64,000 nucleotides of DNA from Pseudomonadota bacterium (lineage in GTDB: Bacteria > Pseudomonadota > Gammaproteobacteria > Burkholderiales > Burkholderiaceae_C). A program made the position numbers and the translations under genes. The notes beneath the pieces were generated by a model, which saw only the letters and a list, made by a program, of their open reading frames with translations, did no database searches and was not told where the DNA came from. Position 1 is the stretch's first letter; each line of letters starts with the position of its first letter. Below, piece after piece: positions 49,739 through 60,384 of this stretch. The stretch is from contig JAKAXL010000005.1 of NCBI GenBank assembly GCA_021816585.1, positions 1-64,000 of the forward strand, written 5' to 3'.

Positions 49739-52700
49739 TCAGCCGAAGCGGAAGGTGTAGAACAGATCCACCGCGTTGTCGCTGCCCGACTGCAGGCGCA
49801 GCGACAACCTCCGCGTGAACTCGTAGCGCACGTTGAACAGGTTGCCGGTGGCCGCCAGCCCGCGCTCCACGCTCACCGACAGGCGCGAGCTGATCTGCTT
49901 GCCCACCGTGAGCACGCTGTTCTGCAAGCCGCCCTGCCCGCTCAGCGACAGTTGATCCAGGCCCAGCGCGCCGGCCACGCGGCCGGTCAGCGAGGCGCCC
50001 TGGCCGCCCGCCAGCAAGGCTGCCGCGGCCGACTGCAGCAAGGCGCTCTGGTCGCTGCCGACGGTGCTCGGGTCCTGCCCCAGCACCAGCCACGACAGGA
50101 TCGCCCCGTCGGGCATCGGCGGCGTGGAGCTGAGCGCGACCTGCGGCTCGCGCAAGGTGCCGGTGATGTGCACGCCGACCTGCACCGGAAGGTTCTCGCG
50201 CTGCGCCGACAGGTTCAGCCCCGGGTTGTCGATCGGTCCGGAGAAGTTCACGCTGCTGCCCTCGACCAGGCTGAGCTGCTGGCCGTAGGCCGAATAACTG
50301 CCGCGCCGCACCATCACGCTGCCCTCGGCGCGCAGCGGCTGCCCGGCGTCGGCGCGCAGCAGCAGCGCGCCGCGCAGCGTGGCGTCCACGCCGCGGCCGC
50401 CGACATGGAAGTCCTGCCCGAGATCGATGCGTATACGCGCATGCACCGGCATCGCCTGCGAGGTCGGCGGCGCGGGGGCGCCACGGCCCTCGACCACGAC
50501 GTCGTCGGCCAGCTTCGGCGCATCGCCGCCGCTGAGTTCGATGTCGGCCTTGTCGACATGCAGGGTCGAGTCGATGGACAGCCCGCCGACGTCCGCGCGC
50601 ACGGCGGCCTGGCCGCTGAGCTGCACCTGCTGGCCCGGGCGGTCCAGGGCTCGCAGCTGCTGCAACTGCACGTCGATGCTGCCGCTGGGGCGCGCGCCCG
50701 CCAGCGCCAGACTTCCGCTGGCGCGCAGCTCGCCGCTGCCCGCGGCGTCGTGCATGCGCAGCGAGCGCAGCTGCAGCGTGTCGCCGTCGACGCCCAGGTC
50801 CAGGCTGCCCCCGCGCAGGTCCAGCCCGTAGCGCGGCAGGGCCAGCGCCAGTGCACTGCCATGCAGGCTGCCGCGCAGGCTCGGTGCGCGTGCGCTTCCG
50901 GCCAGCTCGAAGCGGCCTTGCAGCGAGCCGGCCACATGCGCTGCCTGCGGCAGCAGCACCGAGACCCAGGCCAGATCGGGCAGGCGCAGGCTCGCGCCGC
51001 CTTGCAGCGCCGCGTCGGGCGCCACGCCCCAGCCGCCGGCATCGTGCTGCAACGCGACTTGGGCGTGCGCCTGCAGTTCCCCCAGGTGCGCGCCGACGGC
51101 GTCGATCGCGGTGCTGCACGATCCGGCTGCAAGGTCCACCGTCCATTGCAGGCGCGACAGCCCGAGTCGCAGCGCAGGCCGGGTCGGCAACGTGATGTCC
51201 CCCGAGCTGCGCGCCACCCGCAGGTGCGCCAGCGGCTCGGGCCCGGTGCGCAGATCCCAGCGCGCGTCCAGACGCAGGTCCGAGTGCACGCCGTGCAGCC
51301 CGATGCCGGCCGCCCGCGCCCAGTAGGCGGGGTCGAGGGCGCTTGCCGAGCCGCGGCTCGACCAGCCGGCGGTGTCGCGCCGCAGGCTTTGCAGTTCGAC
51401 GTTTCCGCCTGCGCTGCGCAGCACGACGCCTTGCAGGTCGACGCCACCGTGGGCACCGAGGCGCAGCTGCGCCGGCGCGGCCAGCTCGAAGGCGTAGGGC
51501 CCGGCGTTGCGCAAGGCGTCGATGCGCCCGCTCCAGCCTCGGCTCGCCTGCCAGCCACCCTGCGCCCGCGCCTGCAGGCGCAGGCGCGGGGCGTCGTCCA
51601 GTCGCAGCTGCACCACCTGGTTGCGCAGCGTTCCGTGCACCTGCAGTTCGAGTGCGTGCAGGCGCTGGCTGCCGACGCGCAGATCCTGCGCCTGCAATTG
51701 CCCCTGCAGGGGGCCCTGCAGGCCGCGCTGCAGCGAGACCTCGGCCGACAGCCCGGCCACCTGCACCCCGCCCGGCGCGCGCAGCTCGTGCAGGCGCAGC
51801 GAGATCCGGCCCGACGGCGCCGCGAGGCTGCCGTGCAGCCGCGCATCGACCTGCGCGCTGCCCTGCCACGGCGCTCCGAGCTGGCGCAGCGCGCCCGCCT
51901 GCAGGTGCACGCGAAGCTGCTGGCCGGGAGCCCCGAAGCCCCCTTGCGCCTGCAGGCTGTTGTCTCCCAGGCGCAGGCGTGCCTGCAGATCCCGCACCGT
52001 GCCCGGGGCGATCCATCCGCTGGCGCGGCCGGCGAACACCTGCGCACGCCATCGGCTCGGCAGCACCTGCAGCGCGAAATGCGCACTGCGCGACGCGACT
52101 TCCCCGTGGGCCCGCAGGTCCAGGTTCAGGCTCGCCGCGGGCCAGTCGCCGAAACGCTGCGGGCGCAGGCCCCGCACCCGCAGCGAGGCCTCGAAGGCCT
52201 GGCCGGCCGAGGTATCCACGCTGCCGCGCGCGCTCAGCGTGGCGCCCTGCGCCTGCAGCTCGGCGCGCTGCAGCTCGATGCGCGTGCCCTCGCGCCTGGC
52301 CTGCACCTCGACATGCCAGCCCGGCTGCATCAGCGTGGCCTGCAGGGCCTGCGTCGCTGCGTCCGCCTGCACCTGCAGCGGACCGCTCAGGCGGGTCGGC
52401 AGCAGGCGCCCGTACAGCGCGTGCAGGTCCAGCGCGTGGGCCTGCAGCCGCAGCCGCGCGGCGCCGCCACCATGCCAGCTCGCGCTGCCGTCCAGCGTGG
52501 CGCCGCCGTCCAGCGTGACGTGCAGTGCATCGGCGCGCAACGCGCCGTCGCGCAGCGACACGTCGGCGTGCAGGCGATGCAGCGGCAGGCGCTTCGCGTC
52601 CAGGCTCCCCGGCAGCTCGTTGCGCAGGTCGAGGGTTCCCAGCAGCGCATCGCCGCCCGCCGAGCGCAGCTGCGCCAGCAGACGCAGACGCGCCTGCGGC

Positions 52701-53593
52701 CACGCGGGATCGAGCCGTCGCGGATCGAGTCCGTCGACTTCCACGTGCAGCGGACCCAGCCAGACGGGGTCGAAGGCCAGCAGCTCGGCCTGCACCGTGG
52801 CATGCGCATCCAGCGCCGCAGCCTGCGCGCGCAGTTGCACGCGCGCGAGCGTGCCGCCGGCCTTCGCTCGAAGCTGCACTTGCCGGCCCTGCAGGCGCAC
52901 GTCCGCGCCGACTTCCCCGTGCAAGGCGAAGGGAGCCTGCGTGGCGATGTGCGCGCTCAGCCGCAGCTGCCCCCAGGATCCGCTGCCCTGCAGCGCGGCA
53001 TGCCATTGGCGGGCATCGGCGCGCAGCGAGCCCTGCACGGTTCCGAGATCCAGCCAGCGCTCGTGTCCCGCGCGCAGCAGGCGCAGGCGCCCGATGCGCA
53101 GGCGGTCCAGGCGCAGCGGCAGGGGCGCAAGCAGCGAGCCCGGTGGTCGCGTCGCCGCGGCCGCGCCTTGCGGCGCCGCCGCGGCGACGCGCACGTCGAG
53201 TTCGTCGACGTCGAGCGCGAGAACATGCAGCGACGGACTCGCCGACCACAGCGCACGCGGACTCCAGCGCAGCAGCACGCGCTGCGCCTGCACGCTGTCG
53301 CGCGGGCCGCTCCACGCCAGGCGGCGCACGCGCAGCTCGCGCCACATGCTGCCCTGCACGCCCTGCAGCCGCAGCCCGCTGCGCGACTCGAACCAGGGCT
53401 GGCGCGCCAGCCAGGAGATGCCGGAGGCGCTGCCCAGCCACGCGACCGCCGCGCCCAGCAGGAACGCGCCGGCCAGCAGTCCCAGCAGCACGGCCGCGAA
53501 CCCGCGCAGCCACCGGCGGGGCGGCCGCGGCGCGGCGCGCGCATCCGGCGTGTCGGGTTGCGGGGCCGCAGGCGGTGGGGGCATCGCGGGCAT
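49739..53593 (-). CDS. tamB: translocation/assembly module TamB
   Basis: Single N-terminal TM; very long beta-rich body; C-terminal DUF490 (GSSVNFSGPIDNPGLNLSAQRENLPVQVGVHITGTLREPQVALSSTPPMPDGAILSWLVLGQ). Confidence 0.9.
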   Translation of the reverse strand: MPAMPPPPAAPQPDTPDARAAPRPPRRWLRGFAAVLLGLLAGAFLLGAAVAWLGSASGISWLARQPWFESRSGLRLQGVQGSMWRELRVRRLAWSGPRDSVQAQRVLLRWSPRALWSASPSLHVLALDVDELDVRVAAAAPQGAAAATRPPGSLLAPLPLRLDRLRIGRLRLLRAGHERWLDLGTVQGSLRADARQWHAALQGSGSWGQLRLSAHIATQAPFALHGEVGADVRLQGRQVQLRAKAGGTLARVQLRAQAAALDAHATVQAELLAFDPVWLGPLHVEVDGLDPRRLDPAWPQARLRLLAQLRSAGGDALLGTLDLRNELPGSLDAKRLPLHRLHADVSLRDGALRADALHVTLDGGATLDGSASWHGGGAARLRLQAHALDLHALYGRLLPTRLSGPLQVQADAATQALQATLMQPGWHVEVQARREGTRIELQRAELQAQGATLSARGSVDTSAGQAFEASLRVRGLRPQRFGDWPAASLNLDLRAHGEVASRSAHFALQVLPSRWRAQVFAGRASGWIAPGTVRDLQARLRLGDNSLQAQGGFGAPGQQLRVHLQAGALRQLGAPWQGSAQVDARLHGSLAAPSGRISLRLHELRAPGGVQVAGLSAEVSLQRGLQGPLQGQLQAQDLRVGSQRLHALELQVHGTLRNQVVQLRLDDAPRLRLQARAQGGWQASRGWSGRIDALRNAGPYAFELAAPAQLRLGAHGGVDLQGVVLRSAGGNVELQSLRRDTAGWSSRGSASALDPAYWARAAGIGLHGVHSDLRLDARWDLRTGPEPLAHLRVARSSGDITLPTRPALRLGLSRLQWTVDLAAGSCSTAIDAVGAHLGELQAHAQVALQHDAGGWGVAPDAALQGGASLRLPDLAWVSVLLPQAAHVAGSLQGRFELAGSARAPSLRGSLHGSALALALPRYGLDLRGGSLDLGVDGDTLQLRSLRMHDAAGSGELRASGSLALAGARPSGSIDVQLQQLRALDRPGQQVQLSGQAAVRADVGGLSIDSTLHVDKADIELSGGDAPKLADDVVVEGRGAPAPPTSQAMPVHARIRIDLGQDFHVGGRGVDATLRGALLLRADAGQPLRAEGSVMVRRGSYSAYGQQLSLVEGSSVNFSGPIDNPGLNLSAQRENLPVQVGVHITGTLREPQVALSSTPPMPDGAILSWLVLGQDPSTVGSDQSALLQSAAAALLAGGQGASLTGRVAGALGLDQLSLSGQGGLQNSVLTVGKQISSRLSVSVERGLAATGNLFNVRYEFTRRLSLRLQSGSDNAVDLFYTFRFG

Positions 53594-53596
53594 GGC

Positions 53597-55447
53597 TCAG
53601 AAACTGACCCCGGCGTTGAACTCCAGGCGTGTGGCGCCGGTGGCACGACCGTGCGCGATGTCCACGCTGATCAGCCCGGCAGGGCTGCGCCAGCGCACGC
53701 CGACGCCGTAGCCGACCACCGGGTGCAAGGCGCGAAAGCTGTCGGCCGCATCGCCGGCGTCGACGAACACCGCGGCGCCCCAGCGCGGCTCCACCCAGTG
53801 CACCCCCTCGATGCTGGCCGTCAGCAAGGCGCGCCCGCCCACCACCGCACCGTCCTGCGCGACGCCCAGGCTCTGGTAGGCGTAGCCGCGCACCGAACCG
53901 ACGCCGCCGGCGCGGAACAGCTCCTGCTGCGGGATGCCCTGCGCGGAGCGACTCAGCACGTCGCCGAGCTGCGCGCGCAGCACCAGCTGGTTGCGGCGAT
54001 TGAATTCGATGTACTGCAGCCCGTGCAGGTACAGGCGCACGAAGTCCTGGTCCGACAGCAGCGCCCTGGCGCCGGCGGCGACCTGCGCGCTCAGCAAGTT
54101 GCCACGCCGCGGATCGAGCGCGCTGTCCAGACGCCGCCGCGTCCACGCATAGCCGGGCATCAGGGCCATGCTCGAGCTGATGCCGTCGCCGCTGATCTGC
54201 TGTTGTTCGTTGATGAACTGCAAGGACTCCACGGCCTCCACCGCGCCGTCGATGCGCTGGCGCTGCACGCCCAGGGTCTGGCTGCGCGTGGTCAGGCCCT
54301 GGATGTTCGAGTGCTGCACCTGCGCGTCGAGGCTGTAGTCGGCGCCGTCGGCGCGGCGCGGAAGGCGCACCGTGGCGTCGAGCGACTGCTGCAAGGTCTC
54401 CAGGCGCAGCTTCGTGTCCAGTCGCAAGGCGCGGCCGAACAGATTCAGGTCGGCGTAGTCGAACTGGGTGCGCGCCCCGGTGTTGCTGCTGTAGCCGATG
54501 CCGACGCCGAACTGCTGCGCACGCTGCTCGAGCACGTCCACCGTCACCGGCAGTTCATCACCTCGCGCCTGCGCCAGCGGCGCCGCCACCGTGGCGTTGG
54601 CGAAGTAGCCGCTGTCCTGCAGCCGCGCCTGCAGCTGCAGCAGCCGGGCCTGCGAATAGGCGTCGCCGGGACTCCAGGGCACGAGGTTGCGCACCACCGA
54701 CGCCGGGTAGCGGTGCAATCCGTGGATGCTCAGCGGGCCGAAGCGGTAGTCGGGACCGGTGTCGAGACGCAGCGTCAGGCGTGCCCGGTGCGTCGCCGGG
54801 TCCACCTGCGCCCGGCTTTCGGCGATGCGCGCGGCGGCGTAGCGCAGCGTGTTCAGGCGCAGCAGCGCGTCGCCCTTCGCGGCCTGCCACTGCGCGCTGA
54901 CGAACACGCTGCCGACGGAAAGCCCCCAATTGCGCAGCAGCTCGGCGGCCAGCCCCGGCATCTCGCGACCGTCGGGTCCGCGCACGAGCAGGCGCACCGA
55001 GGCCACGCGCGTGGGCTCCCCCGGGCTGACCTTGAGCAGCACGCGCTGCGGCTGCTGCGAGGCGTCCAGGCTGGCTTGCACCCGCGGCGAGAAATAGCCC
55101 AGCGCCTCCAGCACGTTGCGCGCCTGCCGCGGCACCGCGTCGACGAGTTCGCGCAACTGCTGTTCGCGCAACCCCCGGAAGTGCTCCCACTGCTCGATGT
55201 CCAGCCCGCGCTGCAACGGCGCGCGCAAGGCCTCGGGCGAGTCGATCTGCACGACATAGCGAGGCGCCGATGCCGCGGACTTCGGCGCTGCCGCCGCAAC
55301 CGGCGCCGCGCTGGCCGCGCGCGCCACGCCCAGCCAGCTCAGGAGCAGCCACGACACGAGCAGCCACGCCGCTGCACGGCCCGGGCGCGCGCCGGCGCCG
55401 CGGGGGGGCGGGCCGGAAAAGGTTTGCAGCGGGGAATCGTTCGACAT
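53597..55447 (-). CDS. tamA: translocation/assembly module TamA (Omp85 family)
   Basis: POTRA-like N-terminus; GGVGSVRGYAYQSLG and C-terminal barrel ending NAGVSF; adjacent tamB. Confidence 0.9.
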   Translation of the reverse strand: MSNDSPLQTFSGPPPRGAGARPGRAAAWLLVSWLLLSWLGVARAASAAPVAAAAPKSAASAPRYVVQIDSPEALRAPLQRGLDIEQWEHFRGLREQQLRELVDAVPRQARNVLEALGYFSPRVQASLDASQQPQRVLLKVSPGEPTRVASVRLLVRGPDGREMPGLAAELLRNWGLSVGSVFVSAQWQAAKGDALLRLNTLRYAAARIAESRAQVDPATHRARLTLRLDTGPDYRFGPLSIHGLHRYPASVVRNLVPWSPGDAYSQARLLQLQARLQDSGYFANATVAAPLAQARGDELPVTVDVLEQRAQQFGVGIGYSSNTGARTQFDYADLNLFGRALRLDTKLRLETLQQSLDATVRLPRRADGADYSLDAQVQHSNIQGLTTRSQTLGVQRQRIDGAVEAVESLQFINEQQQISGDGISSSMALMPGYAWTRRRLDSALDPRRGNLLSAQVAAGARALLSDQDFVRLYLHGLQYIEFNRRNQLVLRAQLGDVLSRSAQGIPQQELFRAGGVGSVRGYAYQSLGVAQDGAVVGGRALLTASIEGVHWVEPRWGAAVFVDAGDAADSFRALHPVVGYGVGVRWRSPAGLISVDIAHGRATGATRLEFNAGVSF

Positions 55448-55625
55448 GGGCAGACGGTGTCCGTTCCGGCACCTGCGCGCACCGGCACGAACGCTGAGCG
55501 CCATTATGGCGGCTGCGCACCGGCCCCTGCACGACCGGGCCGTCCGCGACGTGGCCCGCGCGGGCCGCAGCGAGCCGGCCGCAGGCACAATGCACGCACA
55601 CCCCTGCGCCTGCCGCACGACCGCC

Positions 55626-56261
55626 ATGTACCTGCCGCCCCATTTCGCCGTCGAGGATCCCGTCGAGGTGCTCGAGCTGCTGCGTACCCACCCGCTGGCC
55701 ACGCTGGTCACGCACGACGCCGCAGGGCTGGACGCCAATCCGGTCGTGCTGCTTGCCGATGCGGGGCCGCAGGGCGGCCTGCAGCGCCTGCGCGGACATG
55801 TCGCGCGCGCCAACGACCTGTGGCGGCGCGCCGGCACGCAGGGTTGCGAGGTGCTGGTGCTGTTCCACGGGCCGCAGGCCTATGTCAGTCCGTCGGCGCA
55901 CCCGCGCAAGGCGCTCGACGGCAAGGTGGTGCCGACGTGGAACTATGTGGTCGTGCAGGTTGCCGGCACGCTGCGTGCGGTGGACGACGCGGCCTGGGTG
56001 CGTGGGCTGGTCGGGGAACTGACCGAGCTGCACGAGTCGGGTCGCGACGCGCCGTGGGCCTTGCGCGACGCGCCGCAGGACTACCTGCAGTCGATGGTGC
56101 GCGGCGTGGTCGGAATCGACATCGAGGTCACGCGCGTGCAGGCCAAGTTCAAGCTCAGCCAGAACCATCCGCGGCAGGCGCAGCTCGCGCTGGCGCAGGC
56201 CCTGCAACATGGCGACGAGGCCGCGCGCGACATCGCCGCGCGCATGCTGCGCGGCGATTGA
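55626..56261 (+). CDS. PaiB-type FMN-binding negative transcriptional regulator family
   Basis: MYLPPHFAVEDPVEVLELLRTHPLATLVT; VPTWNYVVVQVAG; KLSQNHP. Confidence 0.85.
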   Translation: MYLPPHFAVEDPVEVLELLRTHPLATLVTHDAAGLDANPVVLLADAGPQGGLQRLRGHVARANDLWRRAGTQGCEVLVLFHGPQAYVSPSAHPRKALDGKVVPTWNYVVVQVAGTLRAVDDAAWVRGLVGELTELHESGRDAPWALRDAPQDYLQSMVRGVVGIDIEVTRVQAKFKLSQNHPRQAQLALAQALQHGDEAARDIAARMLRGD

Positions 56262-56279
56262 AGCCGCGCACGCGCAGCC

Positions 56280-56504
56280 TCAGGCCAGCATCTGGCGGTG
56301 CAGGCGCAGCGCTTCCAGGACCACCGGATCGATGCCCTTGCCGTTGTCGCGGTCCAGGTAGCTCAACAGTTCGCGCCGCATGCGCGGGTCCCAGAAGCGC
56401 TTGACATGCAGCGCGATGCCCTCCAGGGCCTCGGTGCGGTCGGGCATGGCCTCGAAGAACTGGCCGATGCGGTTGACCATCGAGATCAGATGTTCGGTGT
56501 TCAT
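56280..56504 (-). CDS. fdsD: NAD-dependent formate dehydrogenase delta subunit
   Basis: MVNRIGQFFEAMPDRTEALEGIALHVKRFWDPRMRREL. Confidence 0.88.
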   Translation of the reverse strand: MNTEHLISMVNRIGQFFEAMPDRTEALEGIALHVKRFWDPRMRRELLSYLDRDNGKGIDPVVLEALRLHRQMLA

Positions 56505-57400
56505 GTAGGAATCAGGCTCCTGGATGGGCTCGGGGAAGCTTCGAGGGCGATGCGTTGCTCGCCGCTGTAGATCACCAGGTCGTCGCCCCGCGCCAGTCCG
56601 ACGAGGCTCATGCCGGCGTCGCGCGCGGTGCGCACGGCCAGCGCGGTGGGCGCCGAGACCGCCACGAACAGCGGCACCCGGGCCTGTGCGGCCTTCTGCA
56701 CCATCTCCACGCTGGCGCGGCTGGTCACGACCATGAAACCGCTGCCGGCGTCGGCGCCCGCGCGCGCCAGCGCACCGATCAGCTTGTCCAGCGCGTTGTG
56801 GCGTCCGACGTCCTCGCGCAGCAGCAGCAGCCGCCCCTCGGCGTCGCACCACCCCGCCGCGTGCACCGAACCGGTGAGCTCGTTCAGGGGCTGGCGCGCA
56901 CGCAGCGCACGCAAGGCGCGGGCGATCGCGCGCGACGCGACGGGCCGTGATCCCGCCTGCGGCGCAAGCGGCGGCACCGGACGCAGCGCCTGGTCGAGGC
57001 TGTCGGTGCCGCACAGGCCGCATCCGGTGCGCCCGGCCAGGCTGCGCCTGCGCTCGCGCAGGCCCTCGAAGCAGCGCGTGGCCACCTCCAGCTGCAGCGT
57101 GATGCCGCGCGGCTCGCGCAGCACCTCGCAGTCGTAGAGCTCGCCCGGCTCGGCGATGATGCCCTCGCTGAGGCTGAAGCCCAGCGCGAAGTCCTCCAGG
57201 TCCAGCGGCGTGGCCAGCATCACCGCGTGCGACACGCCGTTGTACTGCAGCGCCACCGGAACCTCCTCGGCCAGCCAGTCGTCGAGCGGCCGCGAGCGTG
57301 CGTCACGCCAGCGCAGCACGCGCAGCCGGACCGCGCCAGGCCCGTCCCCGGCGCGATCCGGTTGCGCGGGCGCGGCCGTGTCGCTGCGCAAGGCGGCCAT
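56501..57400 (-). CDS. fdhD: formate dehydrogenase accessory sulfurtransferase FdhD
   Basis: FALGFSLSEGIIAEPGELYDCEV; GCGLCGTDSLDQAL; REDVGRHNALDKLIGAL. Confidence 0.9.
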   Translation of the reverse strand: MAALRSDTAAPAQPDRAGDGPGAVRLRVLRWRDARSRPLDDWLAEEVPVALQYNGVSHAVMLATPLDLEDFALGFSLSEGIIAEPGELYDCEVLREPRGITLQLEVATRCFEGLRERRRSLAGRTGCGLCGTDSLDQALRPVPPLAPQAGSRPVASRAIARALRALRARQPLNELTGSVHAAGWCDAEGRLLLLREDVGRHNALDKLIGALARAGADAGSGFMVVTSRASVEMVQKAAQARVPLFVAVSAPTALAVRTARDAGMSLVGLARGDDLVIYSGEQRIALEASPSPSRSLIPT

Positions 57401-57407
57401 GGCGCGA

Positions 57408-60338
57408 TCAGCTGGACGTGGCCGTCACGCGCGCCTGCGCCGCCTTCGCCTCGCCCAGGGCGTGCGCGGCGCGGCGCTGCGCCAGCAGCTGCTCCTGCGT
57501 GCGGCTGAAGCGCGTGTATTCGCGCTGCCAGCTCGACGGCTGCGACACCGGCATCACCTGCACCGCCGTCACCTTGTACTCGGGGCAGTTGGTGGCCCAG
57601 TCCGAGCTGTCGGTGGTGATCACGTTGGCGCCCGACTCGGGGAAGTGGAAGGTGGTGTAGACCACGCCCGGTTGCATGCGCTCGCTGACCACCGCGCGCA
57701 TCACGGTCTCGCCGGCGCGGCTGCTGATGCCCACCCAGTCGCCGTCGCGGATCCCGCGGTCCTCGGCGTCGTGCGGATGGATCTCCAGGCGGTCCTCGTC
57801 GTGCCAGTGCCCGTTCGCGGTGCGCCGGGTCTGCGCTCCCACGTTGTACTGCGACAGGATGCGCCCGGTGGTGAGCAGCAGCGGATACTTCGGCGTGACC
57901 TTCTCGTCGCTGGGCACGTACTCGGTGATCAGGAAGCGCCCCTTGCCGCGCACGAAGGTGCCGACGTGCATGGTCGGGGTGCCCTCGGGCGCGGCCTCGT
58001 TGCACGGCCACTGCACGCTGCCCAGGCGATCGATGAGATCGAAGCTGACGCCCTGGAAGGTCGGGGTCAGCGCGGCGATCTCGTCCATGATCTCGCTCGG
58101 GTGGCCGTAGTTCATCGGGTAGCCCAGCGCGTTGGACAGCAGCTGCGTGGCCTCCCAGTCGGCATAGCGGCCCATCGGCGGCATCACCTGGCGCACGCGC
58201 GAGATGCGACGCTCGGCGTTCGTGAAGGTGCCGTCCTTCTCGAGGAACGACGAGCCCGGCAGGAACACGTGCGCGTACTTCGCGGTCTCGTTGAGGAAGA
58301 TGTCCTGGATGACGATGCACTCCATCGACGCCAGCGCCGCCGCGACATGCTGCGTGTCGGGGTCGGACTGCACGATGTCCTCGCCCTGGCAGTACAGGCC
58401 CTTGAACGACCCGTCGAGCGCGGCGTCCAGCATGTTCGGGATGCGCAGGCCCGGTTCGGGCTCGAGGTTCACGCCCCAGTACTGCTCGAACTGGCCGCGC
58501 ACCGTGCTGTCGGAGATGTGGCGGTAGCCCGGCAGCTCATGCGGGAAGGAGCCGATGTCGCACGAACCCTGCACGTTGTTCTGGCCGCGCAACGGGTTCA
58601 CGCCGACGCCCTCGCGCCCGACGTTGCCGGTGGCCATGGCCAGGTTGGCGATGCCCATCACGGCGGTCGATCCTTGCGCGTGCTCGGTCACCCCGAGGCC
58701 GTAGTAGATGGCCGCGTTGGGGCGGCGCGCGCCCAGCTTGCCCTCGGCATTGCCGGTGGCGAACATGCGGGCCGCGGCGCGCATGTCGGCGGCCGGCACG
58801 CCAGTGACGGCTTCCACCGCCTCCGGCGAATGCTCCGGACGCGCGACGAACTCGCGCCACTGCTCGAAGGCCTTGGGCTCGCAGCGTTCGGCGACGAAGG
58901 CCTCGTGCACCAGCCCTTCGGTCACCACGACATGCGCCAGCGCGTTGAGCACCGCGACGTTGGTCCCCGGGCGCAGCGGCAGGTGGTATTGCGCCTGCAC
59001 GTGCGGCGTGCGCACGAGGTCGATGCGCCGCGGGTCGACGACGATCAGCCTGGCCCCCTCGCGCAGGCGCTTCTTCATGCGCGAGGCGAACACCGGGTGG
59101 CCGTCGGTCGGGTTGGCGCCGATGACCATGATCACGTCGGACTTCTCCACCGACTTGAAGGTCTGCGTGCCGGCCGATTCGCCCAGCGTGTTCTTCAGGC
59201 CGTAGCCGGTGGGCGAGTGGCATACCCGCGCGCAGGTGTCGACGTTGTTGTTGCCGAAGGCGGCGCGCACCAGCTTTTGCACCAGGTAGCCTTCCTCGTT
59301 GGTGCAGCGCGACGACACGATGCCGCCGATCGAGCCGCGCCCGTGCTTGGCCTGGATGCGCTTGAACTCGGAAGCGGCGTAGGCGATGGCCTCCTCCCAG
59401 CTGACTTCCTGCCACGGATCGGCGATGCTCTTGCGGATCATCGGCGTGGTGATGCGGTCCTTGTGGGTGGCGTAGCCCCACGCGAAGCGCCCCTTCACGC
59501 AGCTGTGGCCCTCGTTGGCGGCGCCGTCCTTCCACGGCACCATGCGCACGACCTGGTTGCCCTTCATCTCGGCCTTGAAGCCGCAGCCGACGCCGCAGTA
59601 GGCGCAGGTCGTCGTCACGCTGTGCTCGGCCTGGCCGAGCTCGATCACCGTGTTCTCGATCAGGGTCGCGGTCGGGCAGGCCTGCACGCAGGCGCCGCAG
59701 CTCACGCACTCGGAGGCCAGGAAGCTCTCGTCCATGCCGGCGGCCACGCGCGACTCGAAGCCGCGACCGCTGATGGTCAGCGCGAAGGTGCCCTGGGTCT
59801 CCTCGCAGGCGCGTATGCAGCGGTTGCACACGATGCACTTCGCCGGGTCGTAGGTGAAGTACGGGTTCGACTGGTCCTTGGCGTCGGCCAGGTGGTTGGC
59901 GCCGGAGTAGCCGTAGCGCACGTTGCGCAACCCGGTGACCCCCGCCATGTCCTGCAGCTCGCAATTGCCGTTGGCGGCGCAGGTCAGGCAGTCCAGCGGG
60001 TGGTCGGAGATGTACAGCTCCATCACCCCCTTGCGCAGCTCCTGCAGCCTGGGCGACTGCGTGCGCACCTTCATGCCGGCCTCGGCCGGGGTGGTGCACG
60101 ACGCCGGGAAGCCCTTGCGCCCGTCGATCTCGACCAGGCACAGCCGGCACGAGCCGAAGGGCTCGAGGCTGTCCGTGGCGCACAGCTTGGGAACCATCAC
60201 GCCGGCCTCGGCCGCCGCGCGCATCAGCGACGTGCCCTCCGCCACCGTGATCTGCACGCCGTCGATCTCCAGCGTCACCTCGCGTTCGGCCTCACGCCGT
60301 GGGGTGCCCAGATCCGCTTGATTGAGTTGCTCGAGCAT
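57408..60338 (-). CDS. fdsA: NAD-dependent formate dehydrogenase alpha subunit (Mo/W-bis-PGD)
   Basis: N-terminal 2Fe-2S and 4Fe-4S clusters; CAYCGVGCGFKAEMKGNQVVRM; VCHSPTGYGLKNTLGESAGT with active-site Cys. Confidence 0.95.
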   Translation of the reverse strand: MLEQLNQADLGTPRREAEREVTLEIDGVQITVAEGTSLMRAAAEAGVMVPKLCATDSLEPFGSCRLCLVEIDGRKGFPASCTTPAEAGMKVRTQSPRLQELRKGVMELYISDHPLDCLTCAANGNCELQDMAGVTGLRNVRYGYSGANHLADAKDQSNPYFTYDPAKCIVCNRCIRACEETQGTFALTISGRGFESRVAAGMDESFLASECVSCGACVQACPTATLIENTVIELGQAEHSVTTTCAYCGVGCGFKAEMKGNQVVRMVPWKDGAANEGHSCVKGRFAWGYATHKDRITTPMIRKSIADPWQEVSWEEAIAYAASEFKRIQAKHGRGSIGGIVSSRCTNEEGYLVQKLVRAAFGNNNVDTCARVCHSPTGYGLKNTLGESAGTQTFKSVEKSDVIMVIGANPTDGHPVFASRMKKRLREGARLIVVDPRRIDLVRTPHVQAQYHLPLRPGTNVAVLNALAHVVVTEGLVHEAFVAERCEPKAFEQWREFVARPEHSPEAVEAVTGVPAADMRAAARMFATGNAEGKLGARRPNAAIYYGLGVTEHAQGSTAVMGIANLAMATGNVGREGVGVNPLRGQNNVQGSCDIGSFPHELPGYRHISDSTVRGQFEQYWGVNLEPEPGLRIPNMLDAALDGSFKGLYCQGEDIVQSDPDTQHVAAALASMECIVIQDIFLNETAKYAHVFLPGSSFLEKDGTFTNAERRISRVRQVMPPMGRYADWEATQLLSNALGYPMNYGHPSEIMDEIAALTPTFQGVSFDLIDRLGSVQWPCNEAAPEGTPTMHVGTFVRGKGRFLITEYVPSDEKVTPKYPLLLTTGRILSQYNVGAQTRRTANGHWHDEDRLEIHPHDAEDRGIRDGDWVGISSRAGETVMRAVVSERMQPGVVYTTFHFPESGANVITTDSSDWATNCPEYKVTAVQVMPVSQPSSWQREYTRFSRTQEQLLAQRRAAHALGEAKAAQARVTATSS

Positions 60339-60384
60339 GGCTAGTCTCCGTGTCCGTGGATGCAGGGGAATGCGCGGGTCGCCG

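Noticed and set aside
49047-54146. 1699-aa minus-strand ORF
   Set aside because: Alternative frame of tamB and neighbours; Arg/Ala/Gly-rich with no domain pattern.
49952-56404. 2150-aa plus-strand ORF
   Set aside because: Antisense to tamB/tamA, which have clear family signatures; low-complexity Arg/Gln/Ala composition typical of GC-rich shadow ORFs.
57156-60344. 1062-aa plus-strand ORF
   Set aside because: Antisense shadow of fdsA/fdhD.
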